From assembly GCF_000292245.2 (NCBI RefSeq), contig NZ_ALPT02000068.1, forward strand, positions 1 to 22,237: a stretch of DNA of 22,237 nt, given 5' to 3'. This stretch comes from Alkalihalobacillus alcalophilus ATCC 27647 = CGMCC 1.3604 (lineage in GTDB: Bacteria > Bacillota > Bacilli > Bacillales > Bacillaceae_D). Shown here piece by piece: positions 8,696 to 16,124 of this stretch (position 1 is the first letter of the stretch; every line of letters begins with the position of its first letter). The position numbers and the translations under genes are program-made. The notes beneath the pieces are model-generated. The model was not told the origin of the DNA. It made no database searches and was given only the letters and a program-made list of their open reading frames with translations.

Positions 8696-9838
8696 TTAAT
8701 AAGTACGAACAGGTGAAAACAAATGTAAATAATGATCTTGTTCGATTGGTTGAATGACAAATGGACTCATTGCACCAGTAAATTCTACTTTAATTTCATC
8801 ACTATCAATAACCTTTAAGGCATCAATGACATTTTTTCCATTAAAGGAAATACGCATTTCTTCACCTTCGAACGATTGACTTTGAATTCTTTCGGTTACT
8901 TTCCCAATTTCGGGTGAGATTGATGTGATTTCAATTAAACCGGCCTCTAATGTTTTTAAGTTAATAACGTTGTTTTTAGCTTCTCGTGAGAGTAATAATG
9001 CTCGTTCTAATGTTTGCAACAACGGTTTAGTTTTTAGTTGAATCGTTGTTTTGCTTTGGGTCGGAATCATATTTTTAGTTACTGGGTATTTCCCTTCTAA
9101 CAATCTTGAGAAAAAGAGTAAGTTTTTCAATTTAAACAAAATTTGATTCTCCGTGACAACAACATCGATAAAATCATTGCTTTCATCAATAATTTTACTT
9201 AATTCATTTAAGCTTTTACCTGGAATCACAACATTTTCAAAAGCAAGGTTTTCGTCATTTCTTTCAATATTTGTTTTACGCATAGCCAATCTATGACTAT
9301 CTGTTGCAGTACAGTGTAGTACCCCGTTATCCGATTCTAAGTTTACACCTGTCAACACTGGTCGTGTTTCCTGAGTGGACACCGCAAAGACAGTTTGACG
9401 AATCATATTTTTTAACATGTCTTGTGGGAGGCGAAATAAAAGCTCTTCTTCTAGCTGTGGAAGACGAGGATATTCTTCAGGATCTAAACCATTTAAATTA
9501 AAAACGGCAGAACCAGATTTAATGGTTGCTGCAAATTGATCTTGGACGATTAATTCAATTTCCTCACCAGATAGTTTTTTTACGATTTCCGCAAAATACT
9601 TTGCTTGTAAAACGATACTACCTTCTTGTTCAAGCGTAATATATTGTTTGTCTTCATCCTCTTTTGGAATAAACGTTTCAATCGAAATATCAGAGTCACT
9701 TCCAGTTAAGGTGACACCGTCCTTTGTCGCAACAATTTTGATTCCAGTTAAAATCGGAATTGTTGTTCTTGATGAAACGGCTTTAGCTACGTGCTGAACG
9801 TCATGGACAAATCGATCGCGTTCAATAAAAAAATGCAT
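8696..9838 (-). CDS. dnaN: DNA polymerase III beta subunit (sliding clamp)
   Basis: DnaN forms the ring-shaped dimer that tethers the polymerase to DNA and binds many repair partners. The protein has 380 residues, close to the 378 of B. subtilis. It begins MHFFIERDRFVHDVQHVAKAVSSRTTIPILTG-like and has the three repeated clamp domains, recognisable in GSDSDISIETFIP (first), TGVNLESDNGVLHCTATDSHRLA (second; over 20 residues in full) and the C-terminal GAMSPFVIQPIEQD followed by the typical ending LFSPVRTY. The ATG start has AAGGAG upstream. It lies downstream of dnaA across the 161-base origin segment and is probably transcribed with it. Confidence 0.98.
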   Translation of the reverse strand: MHFFIERDRFVHDVQHVAKAVSSRTTIPILTGIKIVATKDGVTLTGSDSDISIETFIPKEDEDKQYITLEQEGSIVLQAKYFAEIVKKLSGEEIELIVQDQFAATIKSGSAVFNLNGLDPEEYPRLPQLEEELLFRLPQDMLKNMIRQTVFAVSTQETRPVLTGVNLESDNGVLHCTATDSHRLAMRKTNIERNDENLAFENVVIPGKSLNELSKIIDESNDFIDVVVTENQILFKLKNLLFFSRLLEGKYPVTKNMIPTQSKTTIQLKTKPLLQTLERALLLSREAKNNVINLKTLEAGLIEITSISPEIGKVTERIQSQSFEGEEMRISFNGKNVIDALKVIDSDEIKVEFTGAMSPFVIQPIEQDHYLHLFSPVRTY

Positions 9839-9845
9839 AGAAAGT

Positions 9846-9897
9846 AACTCCTTTTTATAAATCTTTTTTATTAAAAAAGTAGTAGTAATAGTAATAG
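9846..9897. other. oriC: Origin unwinding element: AT-rich segment and DnaA-trios
   Basis: Six consecutive triplets TAG/TAA lie at 9880-9897 on the plus strand. Read in the dnaA direction they follow a GC-rich spacer (GGGCC on the plus strand, 9897-9901) and the DnaA box at 9910-9918, and lead into an AT-only tract that includes the 17-base palindrome CTTTTTTATTAAAAAAG (9863-9879). This order of box, GC spacer, trios and AT-rich DNA is the basal unwinding system described for B. subtilis, in which DnaA spreads along one strand of the trios. Confidence 0.85.
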
Positions 9898-9901
9898 GGC
9901 C

Positions 9902-9992
9902 TGTGATTATGTGGATAACTAACGGAAGTTCAAATAGAACGTGCTATCCACATGTTGATAAACTGTGAATGAATCAAGAAAAGTTATAAACA
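9902..9992. promoter_or_regulatory. DnaA-box cluster between dnaA and dnaN (incC-like)
   Basis: One perfect box, TGTGGATAA, lies at 9910-9918, next to the trios. One-mismatch boxes are CTATCCACA (9944-9952), TGTTGATAA (9953-9961), TGTGAATGA (9964-9972) and TTATAAACA (9984-9992). The boxes at 9944 and 9953 abut head to head. A degenerate TGTG-type box at 9902-9910 overlaps the perfect one by a base, matching the pair of boxes beside the trios in B. subtilis. Confidence 0.85.
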
Positions 9993-9999
9993 GTTTCCA

Positions 10000-11352
10000 C
10001 TATGAACGGATTTGTTCGCTAATCTCTTGTAATTTTCTTTGTAAATCTTGATCACTCGAAAGTAACTTAGAGATCTTTTCATGGGCATGGATCACGGTTG
10101 TGTGATCACGACCACCAAACTCACTACCGATTTTCGGTAAAGAGGAGTCTGTAAGCTCTCTTGATAAGTACATGGCGATTTGTCTGGGGAATGCAACGGA
10201 TTTGGTTCGTTTTTTAGCTTTAAAATCTTCCAACTTTACTTGGAAGTGTTCACCTACTGCTTTTTGGATATCGATAATGGTGACGACTTTAGGTTTTGAA
10301 TTTGGAATAATGTCCTTTAAAGCTTCTGCAGCCAAATCAGCATTCATATCTTGATTAATTAATGATGAATAGGCAACAACGCGAATAAGGGCTCCTTCTA
10401 ATTCACGAATATTCGTGTCGATTTGATTGGCAATATAAAGCATTACTTCATTAGGAATGTCTAAGTTTTCAGCTTTTGCCTTTTTACGCAAAATGGCGAT
10501 TCTTGTCTCAAGATCGGGTGGAGTAATATCAGTGATTAATCCCCATTCAAATCGTGAGCGTAATCTGTCTTCAAGTGTGGGAATTTCCTTTGGTGGTCGG
10601 TCACTTGAAATGACAATCTGTTTAGACTCCTCATGTAAAGCATTAAATGTATGGAAAAATTCTTCTTGTGTTTGTTCTTTTCCAGCAAGGAATTGAATAT
10701 CATCTATTAGCAAGACGTCGACATTTCGATATTTATTGCGAAAATTGACGGCTTTGTTATCACGGATCGCATTAATAAACTCGTTCGTAAATTTTTCAGA
10801 AGACAAGTAGACAACCTTTGCATCTGGGTTATGGTCCATCACATAATGACCAATTGCATGCATTAAGTGTGTTTTTCCTAAACCAACGCCACCGTAGATA
10901 AAAAGGGGGTTGTACGCTTTTGCTGGTGCTTCGGCTACAGCAAGAGAAGCAGCATGGGCGAAGCGATTTCCGGAACCGATGACAAACGTATTAAATGTGT
11001 ATTTATCATTTAACATCGATTTTGTTGAAATGGCTGCCGAATTTGCTCCGGTTACGGTTTTCTTTTTAGGGATAGGCTCAAGAAATAAATCATCATCAGA
11101 TTTATGTTCAGGAATAACAAACTTAGGTATCAATCTCGCCCCTGTTAATTGCTCAATTGTATCTGATGTTAATTCAGAATAGTGGTCTTCTAACCAATCG
11201 CGGGCAAATTCATTTGGTGCTGTTATTGTAATCGCATCATTTTGGATGTCACTGGCTTTTGTTGATTTTAGCCAAGTGTCATAACTAGGTTCGCTTACTT
11301 TTTTCTTAATTTCAGCTAAGACCCGCTCCCACAAATCGTGAATATTTTCCAA
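10000..11352 (-). CDS. dnaA: Chromosomal replication initiator protein DnaA
   Basis: DnaA is the AAA+ protein that binds DnaA boxes and melts the origin. The 450-residue protein has domain I (about 1-85), a variable linker (about 86-115), and the AAA+ domain with Walker A GGVGLGKTH (154-162) and Walker B LLIDDIQFL (Asp217 and Asp218). The C-terminal helix-turn-helix contains GGRDHTTVIHAHEKI, which reads the DnaA box. The start codon is TTG (11350-11352 on the plus strand as CAA), preceded by AGGAGG (11361-11366) with 8 bases between; B. subtilis uses ATG. DnaA boxes upstream of the gene imply self-regulation. I could not pick out its promoter with confidence. Confidence 0.99.
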   Translation of the reverse strand: MENIHDLWERVLAEIKKKVSEPSYDTWLKSTKASDIQNDAITITAPNEFARDWLEDHYSELTSDTIEQLTGARLIPKFVIPEHKSDDDLFLEPIPKKKTVTGANSAAISTKSMLNDKYTFNTFVIGSGNRFAHAASLAVAEAPAKAYNPLFIYGGVGLGKTHLMHAIGHYVMDHNPDAKVVYLSSEKFTNEFINAIRDNKAVNFRNKYRNVDVLLIDDIQFLAGKEQTQEEFFHTFNALHEESKQIVISSDRPPKEIPTLEDRLRSRFEWGLITDITPPDLETRIAILRKKAKAENLDIPNEVMLYIANQIDTNIRELEGALIRVVAYSSLINQDMNADLAAEALKDIIPNSKPKVVTIIDIQKAVGEHFQVKLEDFKAKKRTKSVAFPRQIAMYLSRELTDSSLPKIGSEFGGRDHTTVIHAHEKISKLLSSDQDLQRKLQEISEQIRS

Positions 11353-11622
11353 CGGATGAACCTCCTCTTCTTTGTAATCATTATTTTAATTGGGTTAAAA
11401 GCCTCTTAAAACTTAAAAACCTCTGCTATCTTGAATTGCTTTAAGTCACAAAAAGAAATCACAGAGTTCGTCATTATTCTATGTTGTATAAGCTTTGTAT
11501 AAGCCAGTGAATAAAACTGTATAAACATAAAAAACGTAAAATTGTGGAGATAACTATAATATAGTAGAAAAGTGTCGTTTTATACATATCCATAGAGTCT
11601 GTGGAAAAAGAACACACAGAAA

Positions 11623-11669
11623 CATAAACCTGTCCACAACCTTACCCACAGGCTGTGGACAGGTTTATG
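11623..11669. repeat. 16-bp perfect inverted repeat in oriC
   Basis: The arm CATAAACCTGTCCACA (11623-11638) is exactly reversed as TGTGGACAGGTTTATG (11654-11669) around a 15-base spacer. Each arm ends in the box-like core TGTCCACA, and the spacer holds the near-box TTACCCACA. There is no T-run after it, so it is not a terminator. A protein-binding or cruciform role at the origin is inference. Confidence 0.85.
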
Positions 11670-11750
11670 GCGATAATTAGCCGTCCACGAGTGAAAACAT
11701 ATTAATCATAGCAAAAAAAACCTTGTACCGCAACGGTTTTCTTTGTTTAT

Positions 11751-11780
11751 CCACAAACCACAACATCCTGTGGTTTGTGG
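11751..11780. repeat. 12-bp perfect inverted repeat overlapping a DnaA box
   Basis: CCACAAACCACA (11751-11762) is reversed as TGTGGTTTGTGG (11769-11780) around the 6-base loop ACATCC. The left arm overlaps the last five bases of the perfect DnaA box at 11747-11755, and the right arm abuts the near-box at 11781-11789. Confidence 0.8.
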
Positions 11781-11945
11781 TTGTCCACAGCACAAGATAT
11801 GTGTACAATCTGTCGATAAGCTTGGGGATAGGACGAATATTGTCGATTACCATTTATCCACAATGTAAATCAAGGCGGAATGTGCTAAGATGAATAAGGG
11901 ATTTGCAAGTAGGACTTTGAATTTATGGAAGTGCTAAATGGAACC

Positions 11946-11975
11946 TTGACAACATGCCCTTATGTTCCGTATAAT
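11946..11975 (+). promoter_or_regulatory. Sigma-A promoter for rpmH-rnpA
   Basis: TTGACA (11946-11951) and TATAAT (11970-11975) both match the vegetative consensus exactly, with an 18-base spacer. Transcription would begin near 11982, giving a leader of about 55 bases before rpmH. A perfect pair suits a highly expressed ribosomal protein gene. Confidence 0.85.
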
Positions 11976-12036
11976 TTACAAGAATGTCTTTTATAGAGTC
12001 TTACAATGGAGTATATCCTCGAGGGAGGTGTAATAA

Positions 12037-12174
12037 ATGGGAAAACCAACATTTCAACCAAATAATCGTAAACGTAAAAAAGTACACGGTTTCCGTGCGC
12101 GTATGAGCACTAAGAACGGACGTAAAGTACTTGCTCGTCGTCGTCGTAAAGGAAGAAAAGTGTTATCTGCATAG
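12037..12174 (+). CDS. rpmH: 50S ribosomal protein L34
   Basis: The 45-residue, very basic protein reads MGKPTFQPNNRKRKKVHGF and ends RRRRKGRKVLSA, the standard bacterial L34, which sits in the large ribosomal subunit. The start ATG follows GGGAGGTG at 12023-12030 with suitable spacing. The B. subtilis protein has 44 residues and starts MKRTFQPNN; this one has one extra residue at the N-terminus. It is the first gene rightward of the origin, read from a near-perfect promoter. Confidence 0.98.
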   Translation: MGKPTFQPNNRKRKKVHGFRARMSTKNGRKVLARRRRKGRKVLSA

Positions 12175-12199
12175 GCCACTGAATTTCAGTGGTCTTTTT
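12174..12199 (+). terminator. Terminator or attenuator between rpmH and rnpA
   Basis: An 8-bp stem (12174-12181 with 12187-12194, one G-U pair) closes a 5-base loop and is followed by five T's. Its left arm includes the last base of the rpmH stop codon. Because rnpA has no clear promoter of its own in the short gap, this hairpin probably lets only part of the transcripts through, so that L34 is made in excess of the RNase P protein. Confidence 0.7.
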
Positions 12200-12263
12200 C
12201 CAGTTTAAAATAAAAGACGGTTTTAAAAGAGGTTATAAGTGAACCGTTTTGAGGTGTAATGGA

Positions 12264-12611
12264 ATGAATAAAGAGCAACGAATCAAAAAGAATGAGGAAT
12301 TCTCGCTCGTTTTTAATAAAGGGACGTCTGTTGCGAATCGTCAGTTTGTATTGTACGCATTAGCAAAAGAGGGACAAGATAAATTTCGACTCGGATTGTC
12401 TGTTAGCAAAAAGGTTGGAAATGCGGTGACAAGAAATCGAGTGAAACGAATGGTTCGAGCTTTTTTCCAAGAAAATAAAGAAAGACTACATATTGGATAT
12501 GATTATGTAGTAATTGCTAGAAAACCAGTTGCGACAATGGAGTTTTCGGAAGTAGAAAGTAGTCTTCATCACATATTAAGAAAAGGCCGATATATAAGGA
12601 AAGGAAAATAA
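12264..12611 (+). CDS. rnpA: Ribonuclease P protein component
   Basis: RnpA is the protein cofactor of RNase P, which with the RNA subunit trims the 5' end of precursor tRNAs. The 115-residue basic protein begins MNKEQRIKKNEEFSLVFNKG and contains the conserved RNR-type signature in KVGNAVTRNRVKRMVRAFF, which binds RNA. I choose the ATG at 12264 because GAGGTG (12251-12256) lies 7 bases before it; an in-frame TTG at 12249 lies ahead of that binding site and would add five unlikely residues. The gene for the RNase P RNA is not in this window. Confidence 0.96.
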   Translation: MNKEQRIKKNEEFSLVFNKGTSVANRQFVLYALAKEGQDKFRLGLSVSKKVGNAVTRNRVKRMVRAFFQENKERLHIGYDYVVIARKPVATMEFSEVESSLHHILRKGRYIRKGK

Positions 12612-12675
12612 GCTTTTCTGAAATTATATAGGGCTTCAATATATATTAATGAAAGATGAACAAGGAGGAGAGCTT

Positions 12676-13440
12676 GTGCTCAAGAAGTTTAGCCTTGCAG
12701 CAGCGATGATTGGAATGCTTGTTCTATTAACTGGATGTTTTGAAATTGAGCAGCCAATCACGAGTGAAAGTGAAGGGATATGGAATTCCTATTTTGTCTA
12801 TCCATTATCCTGGTTAATTATTAAACTGGCCGAGATGTTTAATGGTAGCTTCGGGTGGTCAATTGTGGCAGTTACCGTGATTTTAAGAACGGTAATGTTA
12901 CCACTCATGATTAAACAAACTAGAAGTGCCAAAGCAATGCAACAAATTCAACCTGAAATTAAAAAATTACAAGAGAAATATAGTGCCAAAGATCAAAAGA
13001 CTCAACAAAAACTACAACAAGAGATGATGGCTTTATGGCAAGAGAGAGGGGTTAACCCGTTAGCAGGCTGTTTACCTATCTTAGTACAAATGCCGATTTT
13101 ACTTGGGTTATACCATGCTATTATGAGAACAGATATTGGCGAAGGGTCTTTCTTATGGTTTGCTCTTGATCAACCTGACTATATTTTACCGTTTATTGCG
13201 GGGGTTACGACTTATATCCAACAGAAAATGATGATGGTACAAGATAACCCACAAATGAAGGTTTTATTAGTTGTCATGCCTATCATGATTGCTGTATTTG
13301 CCTTCTTCTTCCCAGCGGCACTTACTTTATATTGGGTTGTTGGTAATATATATATGATTGCTCAAACTTATTTTATTACGGGTCCGAATGCGGGCAATAA
13401 AAAAGAAGTAACAGCAAATTCAGGAGGGAAGAAAAAGTGA
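12676..13440 (+). CDS. yidC: Membrane protein insertase YidC/SpoIIIJ family
   Basis: This is the Oxa1/YidC-type insertase, which helps place proteins in the cell membrane. The gene beside jag in B. subtilis is spoIIIJ, also needed in the forespore. The protein has a lipoprotein signal ending LLTGC with Cys21. Five membrane segments of the usual Gram-positive form follow, with NPLAGCLPILVQMPILLGLY and the end TLYWVVGNIYMIAQ. I choose a GTG start at 12676, preceded by AAGGAGG (12662-12668), giving 254 residues; an in-frame ATG at 12649 lies ahead of that binding site. A basic, lysine-rich tail of the kind that binds ribosomes is seen at the end. The stop overlaps the jag start by the bases GTGA, so translation is coupled. 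Confidence 0.96.
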   Translation: MLKKFSLAAAMIGMLVLLTGCFEIEQPITSESEGIWNSYFVYPLSWLIIKLAEMFNGSFGWSIVAVTVILRTVMLPLMIKQTRSAKAMQQIQPEIKKLQEKYSAKDQKTQQKLQQEMMALWQERGVNPLAGCLPILVQMPILLGLYHAIMRTDIGEGSFLWFALDQPDYILPFIAGVTTYIQQKMMMVQDNPQMKVLLVVMPIMIAVFAFFFPAALTLYWVVGNIYMIAQTYFITGPNAGNKKEVTANSGGKKK

Positions 13441-14063
13441 CCAAATTAACTGTATCAGGTAAAACGATTGAAGAAGCGATTTCAAAAGCACTGAGTGAAT
13501 TGGGGACTACAAAAGAACGTCTTCGTTATGAAGTGATTGAACAACCGCAAAAAGGTTTTTTAGGTATTATAGGAACAAAACCTGCGATTATTGAAGCTTA
13601 CATCAAACCTGATGCGGTTGAGATGGGTCTTTCCTTTCTTAAAGAGATGATTGAAGAGATTGGCTTTTCAGTAGAAATCGAAAAGAAGGAACAAGGTGAC
13701 TATATTTTATTTGAAATCATTGGACAAGAGGATATGGGACGTTTAATCGGCAAAAGAGGTCAAACGTTAGACTCTTTGGAGTATTTAACGAATTTAGTCG
13801 CTAATAAGCAGGATGACTCTTATATTCGTATCCAACTAGATACAGAAAACTACCGTGCGAAACGAAGAGAAGCTTTAGAGCAATTAGCTCATCGTGTTAG
13901 CCGGAAGGTTTTAAGACAGAAGCAAAAAGTGGTACTAGAGCCGATGAATGCGGGAGAACGAAAGGTCATTCATACATCGTTACAGAATGTGTCTGGAGTT
14001 GATACTTATTCGCAAGGTAAGGGATCGAATCGCCATATCGTCATCGTACCAGAAACTAAATAA
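13437..14063 (+). CDS. jag: RNA-binding protein Jag/KhpB
   Basis: Jag (also KhpB or EloR in other Firmicutes) binds RNA and is tied to cell envelope and elongation control; it is encoded with yidC in most Firmicutes. The 208-residue protein, the same length as in B. subtilis, has an N-terminal Jag domain (about 1-50), a KH domain with GRLIGKRGQTLDSLEYLTN (about 100-120), and a C-terminal R3H domain holding GERKVIHTSLQN, where Arg and His are spaced as R-x3-H. The start is GTG with AGGAGGG upstream, overlapping the yidC stop. A strong terminator follows 39 bases later. Confidence 0.97.
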   Translation: MTKLTVSGKTIEEAISKALSELGTTKERLRYEVIEQPQKGFLGIIGTKPAIIEAYIKPDAVEMGLSFLKEMIEEIGFSVEIEKKEQGDYILFEIIGQEDMGRLIGKRGQTLDSLEYLTNLVANKQDDSYIRIQLDTENYRAKRREALEQLAHRVSRKVLRQKQKVVLEPMNAGERKVIHTSLQNVSGVDTYSQGKGSNRHIVIVPETK

Positions 14064-14102
14064 AATGGATGGTTAAAGGGACTCCCTTAAAACCCTTAAT
14101 AG

Positions 14103-14141
14103 AAAAGTGGACGTGAAGGTTAATCCTTCACGTCCACTTTT
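14103..14141 (+). terminator. Strong intrinsic terminator after jag
   Basis: A perfect 17-bp stem (14103-14119 with 14125-14141) around the loop TTAAT ends in a run of T's to 14142. It closes the rpmH-rnpA-yidC-jag transcript and, being A-rich on its left arm, may work in both directions. Confidence 0.92.
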
Positions 14142-14263
14142 TCAAGGTGAAGAAGGAAATGATGATGATAACCAATTTTGGCAATGAGAGAGTGAAAGAT
14201 GCGGAAAGAGATATGTCTGAGGACTTCTTATTTCCCATCCACTAGTAAAACAGTAAATACTTT

Positions 14264-14352
14264 GGGAGCAAGGTACGAAAACTGGATGATTGGTAATGAG
14301 ACAAGTGTATTGCTGGGATAAGGGTGCGAAAAACCGCTGATCGGTAATGAAA
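14264..14352 (+). repeat. Two imperfect 38-base units, 51 bases apart
   Basis: Units 14264-14301 and 14315-14352 match at 28 of 38 positions without gaps. Both start with GGGA, hold CGAAAA in the middle and have GGTAATGA near the end. The stretch 14143-14450 holds no supported gene, and I do not know what the units do. Confidence 0.45.
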
Positions 14353-14450
14353 TCCTTCCATTACAGTCGGAATATAGTCTTCATCAACATGGAGTAGAGA
14401 CTTTTCATCACAGAGTTCGTATGATAGTGTAAAAGTTTAGGTGGTTTAAC

Positions 14451-14541
14451 TGTGAATAAAAGATTAAAAAGTTCGTTATACACATGTGGATTATTGGCTT
14501 ATTTTGACGTTTTTTAGGATAAACTAAATAGATGTGGATAA
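14451..14541. promoter_or_regulatory. DnaA-box cluster in the jag-mnmE gap
   Basis: Four sites fit the DnaA consensus TTATNCACA or differ by one base: TGTGAATAA (14451-14459), TTATACACA (14476-14484), TGTGGATTA (14485-14493, one mismatch) and TGTGGATAA (14533-14541, perfect). The second and third abut head to head. In B. subtilis, as I recall, one of the DnaA-box clusters outside oriC lies in this same gap (jag-thdF), where it limits free DnaA near the origin. The downstream edge is about 180 bases before mnmE. Confidence 0.8.
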
Positions 14542-14720
14542 GAACAAACATAAAGGAAGAAATTTTACGTGGGATCGGTTAAAATAGAAGGATATAGAAT
14601 GGTGTCTAATAGGGGATAAAATATTAAAATAACCTTAAGGGGCACAGACGGGATTGTAAAAAAGATAGTATCAGTTATAGATTATAATGAGTGATATGTG
14701 AGTATTGAGGTGAAAGTTAA

Positions 14721-16096
14721 ATGGAGTTTGATACAATTGCAGCTGTATCGACCGCTTTAGGAGAAGGAGCGATAGGTATCGTTCGTTTAAGTGGAGATGA
14801 AGCGATTTCAATAGCAGATAAAATATATAAAGGAAAAAAGCCGTTAAAAGAAGTAGCGTCTCATACGATTGTGTATGGACATCTAATTGATCCAAAAACA
14901 AATGATCGTGTAGAAGAAGCGATGGTTTCGATATTAAGAGCACCAAAGACATTTACACGAGAAGACGTGGTAGAAATTAATTGTCATGGTGGGATTATGT
15001 CGGTGAATCGAGTGTTACAACTCGTGCTAACAAATGGAGCAAGACTAGCGGAACCAGGTGAATTTACAAAACGAGCCTTTTTAAATGGACGTATTGATCT
15101 TTCACAAGCTGAAGGTGTTATGGATCTAATAAGAGCAAAAACAGATAAAGCAATGAGTATTGCTTTAAATCAAGTAGAAGGTCGATTATCAAAAAAGATT
15201 ACGGTCTTGCGGCAAGCCTTATTAGAAACGGTCGCAAATGTTGAAGTGAACATTGATTATCCAGAATATGATGCGGAAACAATGACTCATGATTTATTAA
15301 AAACGAAAGCTGATTTTGTTATTGGCGAAATCGAAAAATTATTACAAACAGCTGAGCAAGGGAAAATTGTGAGAGAAGGCTTATCAACCGTTATTATCGG
15401 AAGACCAAATGTAGGGAAGTCTTCCTTATTAAATAGCCTTGTCCATGAAAATAAAGCAATTGTTACCGATATACCAGGAACGACTCGTGATGTAATTGAA
15501 GAGTATGTCAATGTAAGAGGGGTACCACTAAAACTAGTTGATACTGCCGGTATTCGTGAAACAGAAGACATCGTTGAAAAAATTGGGGTAGAACGCTCGC
15601 GACAAGTATTAAAAGAAGCGGAATTAATTCTTCTTGTACTAAATTATGGAGATGAATTAACAAAAGAAGATGAAGCTTTATTCGAAGCGGTCGAAATGAT
15701 GAATGTCATTGTTATTGTAAATAAAACCGATCAAGAGAAAAAAATTGATCTAGAAAAAGTAAAAAGTTAAATGACGGTCGTCCACTTGTTACGACTGCTT
15801 TAATAGAAGATAAAGGTGTAGAAGAGCTTGAACAGGCCATTGCTGACTTATTTTTCTCAGGTAGCATGGAAGCAGAGGATGTCACATATGTTTCAAACTC
15901 ACGTCATATTGCCTTATTAGAGCAAGCTAAGTCGACCATTGAGGATGCAGTTGCCGCAATTGATATGGGAGTACCAATCGATTTAGTACAAATCGATGTA
16001 ACGAGAACTTGGGAAATATTAGGTGAAATCATTGGAGATACGATTCAGGACAGTTTATTAGATCAACTGTTCTCGCAATTCTGTCTTGGAAAATAA
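14721..16096 (+). pseudogene. mnmE: tRNA modification GTPase MnmE, split by a single-base frameshift
   Basis: MnmE works with MnmG to make the cmnm5U34-type modification in tRNA anticodons. The first frame runs 14721-15770 (349 residues): the folate-binding N-terminal domain, then the G domain with GRPNVGKSS, the DIPGTTRD region, DTAG and NKTD. It stops at a TAA directly after five A's (15761-15765). The same protein continues one frame back, from LNDGRPLVTTALIEDKG to the conserved end CLGK at 16093. Adding one A restores a 458-codon gene (457 residues), a normal length. As written, the product lacks the last GTPase motif, the C-terminal helical domain and the catalytic cysteine. The start ATG follows GAGGTGA. 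A sequencing error, a true lesion or slippage on the A-run could explain it. Confidence 0.9.
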
Positions 16097-16124
16097 GGAA
16101 CGAAAGAAAAGGAGGTAAAGAAAG

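Larger units (their letters stand above)
11494..11862. other. oriC: Origin region upstream of dnaA (incA/incB-like DnaA-box field)
   Basis: Perfect DnaA boxes TTATCCACA lie at 11747-11755 and 11854-11862. One-mismatch boxes include AGTGAATAA (11506-11514), TTTGTATAA (11494-11502), TGTGGAAAA (11600-11608), TTACCCACA (11642-11650), TTGTCCACA (11781-11789) and TGTCGATAA (11811-11819). The field also holds two long perfect inverted repeats, listed separately, and a small terminator-like hairpin at 11717-11740. The whole gap between dnaA and rpmH (11353-12036) contains no gene. Box number and position match the upstream half of the bipartite Bacillus origin. Confidence 0.9.

Noticed and set aside
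11353..11620. dnaA promoter
   Set aside because: Several AT-rich -10-like words occur on the minus strand, but none has a convincing -35 partner at 16-18 bases.
11717..11746. AAAACC...GGTTTT hairpin with a T-rich tail as a true terminator
   Set aside because: It has a bulge, a broken T-run and no plus-strand gene before it; kept only as a note in the oriC entry.
14671..14952. Minus-strand frame of 93 codons opposite the mnmE start
   Set aside because: Leu/Ser-rich translation of the strand opposite a conserved gene, without a binding site.
15759..15770. Programmed -1 frameshift in mnmE
   Set aside because: The site A AAA AGT lacks the X XXY YYZ pattern for dual tRNA slippage, and mnmE is not known to use frameshifting; a plain base loss is simpler.
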